From assembly GCA_949710005.1 (NCBI GenBank), contig OX453276.1:5828377-5892376 (forward strand): DNA of 64,000 nt, read 5' to 3'. Of this stretch, positions 22,501 through 34,500 are shown piece after piece; within the stretch, counting starts at the first letter, position 1, and each line of letters begins with the position of its first letter. This DNA comes from Ricordea florida. Its lineage: Eukaryota > Cnidaria > Anthozoa > Corallimorpharia > Ricordeidae. The position numbers were made by a program, and so were the translations under genes. A model generated the notes under the pieces. The model was given only the letters and a program-made list of their open reading frames with translations, was not told the origin of the DNA and searched no databases.

Positions 22501-25500
22501 TACATATTTCGTAATCGGACCTCGTGTCGTACAATTCAGGGATAATCGTACTCGTAATTTCAAATCCCTCACCCAATGACTTCCTTAATTGTACTCCACT
22601 CAGTCCTATTACTATTACTTGCTGACGTTATTGTTATTGTCATTGTTATTATTATTGAATTCGTGAATTCGTGTTTAGATAAACACAAGTATAACTGGAC
22701 TTACCACAAGTTTCTATTTCCCATAATACCACTCCAAACGACCAACTGAAATACAATAACATTTAACATAATCAGCTAATTAACTACGTTGGGAAAATTC
22801 TACTCCAAGTAAAAACATGAAAATTTGTAAAAGACAATGGCCCTTTTTATACTCGGGGACGCATTATTCGTCTGGACGTACTTGGATAAACATTCGTAGT
22901 TCGTCTGGTAATGCGTCTCTAGTATAAAGACGGGCACACGACGCAGTTATGCGTCTAGACGAACAACCTTTAGTTATGCGTCGCTCAAGACGTATTTCTA
23001 AGAGTAGTTCGTGTAGACGCATGATAAGTCATATGCCCGTCTTTAAACTAGAGACGCATAACCAGACTAACTACGGATGTTTGTCCCAGTTGGTCCAGAC
23101 GGATAATGCGTTCCCTAGTATAAAAATGGCCAATGTTTCGAACCGCATACTTACACGTCACTTTCAGTGGTATATGTGTAACCCTGCAGTGATTCAAGGG
23201 CCATCCATCTTACTGGCAGTTTACCCTAAAGAGCGAAGAAAAAGAAGCATAAATGCAGCCTTGAATAACACAATAACGAAGACTGAAAAAGTTGAAATAT
23301 GCTGCATTATTGACCCAGCGTGAGGTCAGGATGACTGCATACTCGCCAGGTTCTGTCGCGTTTTTATTGATAGAGACGAAGGAGTTGCGAACTATGCCGG
23401 AAACTGGCTTCGAGAGTTCGAGAATTTCGTTTTGTTTTCCGGTTTTGTCGATAGAGACGAAGGAGTTGCGAACTATGCCGGAAACTGGCTTCGAGAGTTC
23501 GAGAATTTCGTTTTGTTTTCCCGTTTTGTCGATAGAGACGAAGGAGTTGCGAACTATGCCGGAAACTGGCTTCGAGCATTTCGTTTTGTTTTCCCGTTTT
23601 GTTGATAGAGACGAAGGAGTTGCGAACTGTGCCGGAAACTGGCTTCGAGCATTTCGTTTTGTATTCCTGTTTTGTTTTGCTTTTGCTTGTTTGTTTGTTT
23701 TTTTTGTTTTTTTTTTTTTTTGGTTGGGGGGGGGGGGAGGAAGGGGTGGGGCAAAGCGGGCCATTCTCGCAGAACCAGCCATATAACACAAAAAGTTAAG
23801 CTCGCTTTTATTTTTGAAACTTTCGCTTCACAGGATTAATTTTAAGTCCGTCCCTAGGACCGTATCCAAATTACTACTCAAAAGAAATCTCTCAACTGTG
23901 CTCCTCAATACTCAGGTTTCAAGGACTACGTTACTTCTTCTTTTCTTTACTGGCGGTCCTTGAAGGCCCCAATACTTCAAAGGTAGCTTACCCCGGATGT
24001 GGTTTCATATGCTCCGCTTTCATAAATGTCACGAGCCAATCCAAAGTCGGAAACCATCGGAATGTTATTCTTTCCCAGAAGGACGTTTCTGCTGGCTAAA
24101 TCACGGTGAACAAACTGAAAAAAACAGATAGACAAAGAAACAACAAACAAATGAGAAAGTAAACAGAACTTTTTAACGGTTGCCAACACCGAAATGGTAA
24201 GATTGAACGAGGCTCTGCAAATTACAGTAATGACTAAGGAAACCCGGCCAGCACTTATGGCAAAACACAGTGAGCTCACTGCAGAGACATCAAACTTCCA
24301 GAAAAAGTAGGACGAAATCACGACAAAACAAAGTAAACTCAAGCTGGAGCCCATCAAGTAAAAGTACAGAGAACTCAAGACAAAACCACACTGAACTCGA
24401 CAAAACAGAGTACTCAAGATATATAAAACACAGAGAACGCAAGACAAAACCACACTGAACTCGACAAAACAGAGAACTCAAGATATATAAAACACAGAGA
24501 ACTCAAGACAAAACCACACTGAACGCGACAAAACAGAGAACTCAAGATATATAAAACACAGAGAACGCAAGACAAAACCACACTGAACTTGACAAAACAG
24601 AGAACTCAAGATATATAAAACACAGAGAACTCAGGACAAAACCACACTGAACTCGACAAAACAGAGAACTCAAGATATATAAAACACAGAGAACTCAAGA
24701 CAAAACCACACTGAACTTGACAAAACAGAGAATTCAAGATATTTCAAAAACTCATTAATAATTCATAAAGAAAATACAAAGGAAATTAATGTTTAATGAG
24801 TGTCTTTATATCTGATATAGACACGGCTAACATTTGTCTTCAATTTTCTTCGTCAAAATACACCAAAATCGAAAGTTTAGTGTAATAATGAAAAGGTCTA
24901 CATAAAAAGGTTTTTGAAGTCGTTCAATAAACTCGCATTTCGTGCTTTATCATGTATAAAACACTCGGCTACCCCATTGTGTTTTATACATGATAAAACA
25001 CTCCTGCTCGTTTATTAAACTTCACATAAAACACAGAGAACTCAAGACAAAACGCTGTGACCACACAAAAAATATAGTAAACTCACGGAAAAAATTTGTC
25101 TACCGCGAGTTGACCGTTGAGTTTTGCGATGACGTCACCGTGTTTTGTGGTGAGTTTCCTGTGTTTTGCTGTGAACTTCCAATGTTATTGTTGTAAGCTC
25201 ATTGTGCTTTGCCGTGTATGTTGTTGTAGCCATGTCACCTATGAACCACTGTCATACCTTGACTTTCGCCAAGTGACTCATCCCCTTGGCGATACCGTGG
25301 GCAAATCGTAGTTTCTCAACGTCGGACAAACTTTGGGAAGATTTGTCGTTCTGGTAGTCAGAGGCTGCGCTCGTGTAATGAGCTATTAGAAAATCTTTCA
25401 ATGAGCCATTCTCGGCAATACTGACCACTATCCACAAAGGACCTGCGAGACGTAAGTGACACATAAAGCCGCTAATTAACCACATGTAAGTGACAACATC

Positions 25501-28500
25501 ACGGCAGAACAACATGACCAGCAACATATTACAAACGTACTGTAGGTGCGTCTAGCAGAATTCAAGAGAAGATCGTACAACACGAGACTAAAGCTCCAGT
25601 GTTTGTTCCCCAATTCTCCCAAACCAACCGAGGTTAGAATAAACCTGTACAAGTAGGAGGTAATGGAGGAATTTAAGTGTTTATCACTTGTCAATACCAC
25701 CGTACGGGTCTCTTTATTTCTCTCGAAAACGAACGTTGAAAACTTTGATAATAGACTGGACAGCACCAGCCACAAACGAACGAATGCTCAGGCAACGACT
25801 CTTAAGAACAATGTAAATTATCAAGCTAATTACTGTAAAAATTTGAATAGTTGAACGTTCGAAGGCTTGGACTTTGGTGGGCTTGAAGTTTGGTGATTTG
25901 GAGGTTTTCATGAAACTATTCGGCCCCGAGGATAAACAACAAAAAAACAAGAAAGCGCACGTCGTCCTATTGGTCACATGACCAAAGAAACTACACCTAC
26001 TTAGGGAAGTCTGGAGTGACATGACTCAAATTATAGCCCCGTCGCTATAAAGGTGACCGGTCAAAACCGCATTTGCAGGGGATGATATAAATACAGCTAT
26101 TAATCAACAATAGCTATAGCAACCGCACCACATGATCTCTTTTGTCGCTGAAAGCATCTACTGTAGGTTCTTTTTTGTCTGTGCAGGATAGCGAAATTGT
26201 CATCTGCAATAAGGAATTTATTACGTGGCTACAATAGTTTGCGCGCTCTGATTGTGTGCTGAGTGGGCAACATTTTCTTGTAATGAGCAGGCATTATGAA
26301 AATGTTTCAAAAAACTTTTTTAGTATAGACAAACGTTGTCTTATTTTCAAAGAAACTGTTTTTTCTGTCACTTCTGGTCTCGATCGCATGGTCAGGTGGT
26401 TTCGGTTCATTGACCATGACCTCAAATGGCCTCTTGCGCGCACAAGCGGATATTGAAAAACTCTTCCAGTTGTTTTTTTTTTGTTTCAGTGCTAAAGAGG
26501 CGATGTACGAATAAATGACTTATTTACCTCGTCCGTTCGGTCATTACAACGAAATCTCAGACCTCTGCCTTGACTGTATTGACCTCGCTATCACTCGCCC
26601 AATATATCAAGGCCTCTGTCCGAGATGTCCCTGTAATTACCTCACTCTCGGTTAATGAGTAGTAAACTTGAATTGAAGATTAAATTTTTACAGCATAGGT
26701 ACAGGAAACATATTACTTATTTGGTTTGAAAGTGAATATATGAAAATTTCACATATTGAAATGCGAAAAAAGGAATTTCAGTAAGTAAAGGGGCGTCACA
26801 TTTATGTGAGAAACTTGAGCAGTTGCAAAGATAAGACCTAGAAAAAATATTGTTTTGTTTGAACTTTTGGATTGGATTTATGCTCCTCTAACTTACCGTC
26901 TACGGAGCATGCGCCGATCAGGCTGACAACGTTCGGATGGTTACCAATGGAGACCATAATGTTGAGCTCATTGTATAAATCACGCAACTCCCTTTCACTG
27001 CTGTGTTCTGATTGGTAGATAAGCAAAATTATCACTGTTATAACCATTTTCAACAATAACAAAATCAGAGCCGTAAATTTTAGCTTCTGCGGATAAAACT
27101 ATGCAGATGTTTGAAAAGATACTGAACAGTAGTGTTCTGTGTTGCTATCTGTTCTACCATACAGTGTGGTTCTAACTTTTTCATATGTGGATCAAACCAT
27201 GCAGTGTGACCATTCTTTGGAAAGCTACTGAAAAGTACTGTGGTACTGTTTGTTTTACGATACAGCGTGGTTCTAACTTTTTCATCTGTGGATCAAACCA
27301 TGCAGTGTGACCATTCTTTGTAAAGCTACTGAGCAGTACTCTACTGTGCTATTATTTGTTTTACTACAACTTTTTCATCTGTCGATCAAACCATGCAATG
27401 TGGCCATTCTTAAGGAAGCTGGTTAACAGTGTTAGCGTTTTGTTTTACTAAGCTAATTTGAGTAACTACACAAAGTGTGAGGTGACAGAAAGGTTACACA
27501 CCTTTTAACATTTTAACAGCGCATTCGGTGAGGAGGTTATCCCTCATTAAGTATCCTTTCATGACCACACCAAAAGCTCCCGAGCCCAAGGCCTCACCGA
27601 TCTTTAAGGACGAACGTGGAATTTCTTCCCAATTTCTCGTTATTTCCGGCGGTAAAAGCACGGATAGCTGATTCTCTGACTGATTCTCTCTATTGCCATA
27701 AATGTTTGGGTCATGGGTTCTCCCATATTGCCCTAACTGTAAAAAAAGGTAGAGGTGTACATACCTTTTATTAATCGAGTTCGAGGTCCGTACTGTAAAA
27801 TACGGACCGAGTTTTTTCCCGTCGATTTATGGCCCAAGCGCTTCGCGCTTGGGCCATAAATCGACGGGAAAAAACGACGGGAAAAAACGTCAATACATGG
27901 TTCTCGGTCCGTACTGTAAAATACGGTACCGAGTTTTTTCCCGTCGATTTATGGCCCAAGCGCTTCGCGCTTGGGCCATAAATCGACGGGAAAAAACGAG
28001 GATCCGTATTTTACAGTACGGACCGAGAAAACGAGGTTAATAAGATATTTATTATATCTCTGGAGTCATTTTGGCGACCAAAACAAACTTTAGCGGGCCG
28101 TACAGTGAAGTACGGCCCGCTAAATTGACCAATCACAGCGCGCGTACTAACTGAGAGATATAATAAATAAGGGAAAATACATTCTCAAACACAGGAATGA
28201 TGCATGGGTGGTAGACAATCAAAATCAAGTACCATGGCCTGTTTGGATATCTGTTTTGATGAAACACTGCTCGTTTTTGCATCGTTAATATTTACTTCTA
28301 AATGATAGCAATGGAGAAGCTATACCAAAAACCTGAAACACGTGGTTCATGGCATATGAAATATCTCTAATTTCGCTGAAAATACTCCACTGCGCGCCGT
28401 TTTTTCAACTCTTTTCTCGGTGTTTTTATATCTGATGAAACACTGTATCTCGTGTTTAGTTTATTACCTACAACAGAACACAGTACAGTACAGTACAGTA

Positions 28501-31500
28501 CAATAGAATATAACACAACACAGCACGACACAAAACAATACAACACAATACAATAGTAAACAACAGAATACAAATTTATTTTGCTACACTCGCCACACTC
28601 AAGTGACAACAAAAGCTAATTCCCAAGTGAGACGTTAGTAGACACACATAAAAAATATAGAAGCAATATGGAGTTGGTTATCACTACACTGAACAGTACT
28701 GTTTGTTTCACTATACAGTGTGGTTCTAACTTTTTCATCTCTAGATCAAACCATGCAGTATGACCATTCTTTGTAAAGCTACTGAGCAGTACTGTACTGT
28801 GGTACTGTTTGTTTTACTATACAGTGTGGTTCTAACTTCATCAGTACATCAAACCATGCAGTGTGACCATTCTTTGGAAAGCTACTGAACAGTACTGTAC
28901 TGTGATACTGTTTGTTTTACTATACAGTGTGGTTCTAACTTTTCCACCTGTGGATCAAACCATGCAGTGTGACCATTCTTTGGAAATCTACTGAAGAGTA
29001 CTGTACTGTGGTACTGTTTGTTTTACTATACAGTGTGGTTCTAACTTCATCTGTGCATCAAATCATGCAGTGTGACCATTCTTTGGAAAGCTACTGAACA
29101 GTACAGTACTGTGGTACAGTTTGTTTTACTATACAGTGTGGTCCTAACGTTTTTCAAGTGTGGATCAAACCATGCAGTATGACCATTCTTTGGAAAGCTA
29201 CAGAACAGTACTGTACTGTGATACTGTTTGTTTTGCTATACAGTGTGGTCCTAACTTTTTCATCTGTGGATCAAACCATGCAGTGTAAAGTGGAAAGCTA
29301 TTGGACAGTACTGTACTGAGGAAGTATAATATATCTAGTCTTGCCTCGTCCATCGTAAGTCGCCTTTGCGGATTTTCTGTTTCCTCGGTCTCTGAACTCC
29401 TTTTTTTATACTTGTGAAACATATAGAAAGCTACGATCACAGCAAAAAATGCCGACGGTAACCCCAGGCCAAGCGCTATCGCAAGAGCGTTGGATTCTGA
29501 AAAATGAAAGAAGTTGTTGTTTTAATTAATATTTATTAAATACATCAATATTCAATTCCTATAAAAGATTAACAGTCACGATGCGTTGCGATCACTAGAA
29601 TCTCAGCTTTAAGGCACTACAAGTTGAGTAACACGAAGCTGTAAGCAAACAAAGAACCCTGCTGTCTGGCGTGAATCCCTTATAATTACGTAACGATCCT
29701 TGTATTGTAGTCGACTCTGAATGCAATTAACAAATAGAATTAGATTATGAGCTCGAGATTTCTATGTGTTGGTTACAAAACGTCACGTTTGTCGTCACGT
29801 GGCAATATACACGTTTATTACTATGGTATAGACCACGCGCTTGCAGTAGATAATCTTTTCGTAAAGATGTCTCTTTTTTCATTTCCACGCAGCAAACAAT
29901 CTGTAAGTATAACTTTTGTCTCTGTCACTAATTTTCAGTCGTTTTCTGTACATATCTATTTCTGTGCTTTTTTTTTATTTTCTTTGTAGTCGGACCCCTT
30001 GATCTCGAATCGTTTGATCTCGAATTGCTCGATCGCTTAACATCTCAACAGTTGACGATCAGATTTAGATTCAAGTTTCACTCTCGGTCCTATTTTTGTC
30101 ATCTTTATCCTTCTACAATTCTCATTGTAGATTATTTTAAAGTTGAAGCGAGTTCAAAATTAATGTTGACGCGGAGTCGATTTATACATTACGAATGATG
30201 AGGTGATAGTTGATGAGGTCGAAGGCCAGATCAAGTATCCCCTTATAGAAATCTAGAGCGAATAATCGAATTGTTTTAATAAAAATCATAATTAACGAAC
30301 CATGTGTCGGTGAAAAAAGTACCAAAATGCTACATCTTCCTGCGAAACATGTCTAAAGCGCGAATACGTCGCCATTTTAAAAACGATCTTCAACCAAGTG
30401 CTGCAGCCTAATTAAGAAATAGAGTGTTTCTGTTGAGCTGTTGAGGAACTATCGGCTGATAGTTGCCCCGCGGAAATTTGATGTTCTTAAAAGAAATATT
30501 TGCCCGAGAAACGAAGCTCCTAGGGCAAATATGCTAGTTTAAAGAACATCAAATTTCCAAGGGACAACTATCAGACTGATAGTTCCTCAACAGAAACACT
30601 CTTTTGTCTTTATTGTTCACCACTAAATTTTCTTCCGCGCGCCAGTTGAAAAACAGTCAAAACCCACTAAATACAGATCAAATTAAATATTTATTTATGC
30701 CTTCCTTAGTTTTTTGTGGTACAACCTCACAGACAAATGTAGATACATCTTCTTTGCTGACCTGAGCGAAGCGAGTAGCCAAACCTATTAAAATTTTCAC
30801 GGACGAGTACTATTCATCCGGGTATTTTCCTCGGAAGGGCACTATTAAACAATTAGATTATGAGCTCGAGATTTCTATCGCGTGATGGTTGACGAGGGCG
30901 CAGCCCGAGTCAACTATCACGCATAGAAATCGAGAGCGAATAATCTAATTGTTTTAGTATAAATCTACCAGTCGTTCAAAACTTTGCCTTTTCTGGAACA
31001 GCCTCGACCAGTAAACTGTCTAAATCTTCTTCACGGACACTTCGAAAACGTGAAGAAGCGGCCGCCATTACGCTACTCACTATCTATCACAGAATAGATA
31101 GTGAGTAGCGTAGCCAATCAGAGCGCGGCATTTGTGATAGAACGCTAGTAGATTTATACTAACAGCTGATAGTGTCTCTCCGCGGACGAACACCATCGCT
31201 TCACGTGATCAATTTAAACCAATAGGAATAGGAGAAAATTTAGTGGTGAACTATGATGGCTGATAGTCTCCAGTGGCTCAGCCAATCAGATTGCGACATT
31301 TGCATTAGACTAAGTATATCAGTGTGTTTTTACTAATATGATTGATTTTCCCCTTGGGTTCGGGGCACCTTTCTTAGATAATCTTTAATTTGCTGTAGTT
31401 TGGACGGGGAAGCTCGTAGATACCTTGCTCTTAAGTTTGTAAGTCCGTCCGTAAGTAACAATAGAACCTTAGAGTAAAATAATCACAGCCTCTTGGATGC

Positions 31501-34500
31501 TCTTCGTTTTCTCTGATTCAATTCACCAGGCTTACAAATATTGCGATTTCCTTGGTTAACCCGTGGCCTACATAGCAGGAATCTCAAACTCTTTTCCTTT
31601 TATCGATTTTCTCCTCTCTCCTTTTTTGCACAACGCAGGTTGAAATGCCTACATTGCGAGCGCGCCATCCCGATACATCCAGTGCTAGACTGCCTATTTT
31701 AATTGTTTTCTTCACAATTTCCAATGGTAGACCTAATCGGCTAACTAAATGTCAATACGTTGTACCTAATTCAAATATCCCGGGGTGAAGATTCTTTGTG
31801 TATCGTATTTGTATTATAATGTAGCATTCACACTTAAATGACATCGAAATTCCTTAAACAAAATGTTTTATTCCGAAAGGGTTTGAATTGGGCACAACAC
31901 TGAGTTAGCCGATTTGGTCTATTTAATAATTAGACCCGTGGCCCTTGAGGGCGAAGGGTCCAATTGTTTTGATATCACCCGACTAGTCGGACAGAAAAGG
32001 CAATAAGAAAGTTAGCAAATGCCAATTAAAGAAATAGTATTTTGACTAATAGTCCTCTAGTAGCTTAGCCAATCTGATTGTTGCATTTGCATTAGTCCAC
32101 TAGTTGGGTGATACTAATGTATAATTAGCTGCAGTAGATTTATCTGTAAGCCCAAAGCATCAAATTTCAACTAAAATAATCGTTTCTTACCTTTGGCTTT
32201 GGTTTTAAACTCCAATATTTTAGAGATTCCCACTTGGTTGGTCACACTGTGAGATGCTATCTGTACAAGATAACCAGTTTCAGTGTCCAAACCCCTGAGC
32301 TCAAATTCACTGGTATGGGCATCTATTGGATCTGTGTTAATAAACTCAGCATTGCTATCCTCTGCCTTTTTTCGTTGCACGATCAAATTTCTTATTTGGT
32401 ACACGTGTATGTGAATAAGGGGCTTCCATTTAATTACGACAAACGTTCCCTCAATGGTGCTTGCCTCTAAATCCGTTGGGGCGGGGGGCGGCTGATCTGA
32501 AATTGAACAAAGCCTCAGCTAAAACAAGTTGCAAAATTATGTTCTGTCTCATGCATCAAGAAAGTTTACAAACTCTCACAGTCCTAGTCGCTTACTTACT
32601 CACTTAAATACTCATTCACTCTTTCACTTTCTCACTCTTTCACTTTCTCACTCAGTTACTCACTCTCTCCCTTCCTCTCCTACTCACTCGATGACATTTA
32701 CTCACTCACTCTGTCACTCTCTGTCTCACACACTCCCCTACTCACCCATTTGCTTACTAAATCACTGTCTCACTTTCTCACTCAGTACTCACTCTCTCCC
32801 TTCCTCTCCTACTCACTCAATGACATTTACTCACTCACTCTGTCACTCGCTGTCTCACACACTCTCCTACTCACCCATTTGCTCACTCAATCACTGTCTC
32901 ACTTTCTCACTCTTTCACTTTCTCACTCAGTTACTCACTCTCTCTCTTCCTCTCCTACTCACTCAATGACATTTACTCACTCACTCTGTCACTCTCTGTC
33001 TCGCACACTCTCCTACGTACTCACTTACTCACTCAATCACTGTCTGACTTTCTCACTAAGTCCCTAACTCAAGTAGTCACTCCCTTACTCACTCACTCAC
33101 AAACTCTCTATTTCACTCCGGCACTCAGTCACTTTTTCAACTATTCACTCACTCACTCCCTCACTCACTCACTCACAAACTCTCTATTTCACTCCCTCAC
33201 TTAGTCACTTCCTCAAGTACTCACTCACAAACTCTCTATTTCACTCTCTCACTCAGTCCCTACCTCAAGTACTCACTCACTGCCTCACTCACAAACTCAC
33301 TCACTCACTCACAAACTCACTCACTCACAAACTCTCTATTTCACTCTCTCACTCAGTCCCTATCTCAAGTACTCACTCACTCACTGCCTCACTCACAAAT
33401 GCATTCACTCACTCACAAACTCTCTATTTCACTACCTCACTTAGTCACTTCCTCAAGTACTCACTCACTCACTCCCTCACTCACTCACTCACAAACTCTC
33501 TATTTCACTCTCTCACTCACTCCCTACCTCAAGTACTCACTCACTCACTCCCTCACTCCCAAACTCACTCACTCACTCACAAACTCTCTATTTCACTCTC
33601 TCACTCAGTCCCTACCTCAAGTACTCACTCACTCACTGCCTCACTCACAAACGCACTCACTTACTCACTCGCAAACTCTCTATTTCACTACCTCACTCAG
33701 TCACTTTCTCAAGTACTCACTCACTCACTCCCTCACTCACTCACAAACTCTCTTTTTCACTCTCTCACTCAGTCCCTACCTCAAGTACTCACTCACTCAC
33801 TCACTCCCTCACTCACAAACTCACTCACTCACTCACAAACTCTCTATTTCACTCTCTCACTCAGTCCCTACCGGATCCACACCGGTTTCCAACGTTTTAT
33901 GAGAATCGGTCAGATTTTCCGGAATGAATAATATATTTTCAATAAAAAGGATTTCCAAGTTGAAATCTGAGGAGAATGGAATTGGTCAATATTCTAGGCC
34001 TGGAAATCTTCCGAAGATGTTTTTTCAATAACATTATAATTCAAGTTAGTACTGATATAAATTCCAACACCTCCACAAAACAACGATGAAGGAGCATATT
34101 CATATTGATAGTTTGGTAAATCTGGACTTGAGTCTAGTGGGCTTGTATTTGTTATTTTCGTTTCAAAGACCTCAATTACACTAAAATTATGATCGAGCTC
34201 ATCAAGTAGTTGGGCTTGAACATTTTCAAGATTACACGTTAGGTTCCTCACGTTGTTGTGTAGCAAAGACAAGCTTGCATCAGTCCATATTTTTAATCAA
34301 ATCATTCTTTAACATAGAGAAACTGTAAGGTGAAACTGAGTACTGAAAACGGGTTTGTCGACCAGCAAGGTTATAATCAGGGCCCAGTTGTTCGATAGCC
34401 GATTAGCGCTAATCCAAGGTTAAATTTTAACTGGGTTTCTTTTCCTCTTGTTAAAAAGTATTTTGATAACTTTCTCTATTTTTTTCTTTTCAGAGCATAC

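Larger units (their letters stand above)
29735..31325. mobile_element. Two-module fold-back MITE split by nested insertions (outer element)
   Basis: Arm start gaattagattatgagctcga at 29739; the matching hairpin resumes at 30186 (gaggtgatagttgatgagg) and closes near 30275; body to 30418 with cgtcgccattttaaaaacga; and the right end at about 31250-31325 with ctcagccaatcagattgc and gcatttgcattag as in the 57.6-58.4 kb copy. The interruptions are 29765-30185 and 30420-31250. Confidence 0.65.

Noticed and set aside
23364..23791. Long ORFs with repeated EASFRHSSQLLRLYRQ-type text on both strands
   Set aside because: They follow the 81-bp tandem repeat, whose period is a multiple of three; no domain or splice context.
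23950..23992. Reading through the DFG exon donor as GKLPLKYWGLQG
   Set aside because: Resembles the GKLPVRW motif by chance in a shifted frame; the true GKLPVRWMALE exon is at 23155-23225 with correct phase.
32529..33902. 146- and 167-residue Ser/Thr/His/Leu-rich ORFs
   Set aside because: Translations of the CTCACT array only.
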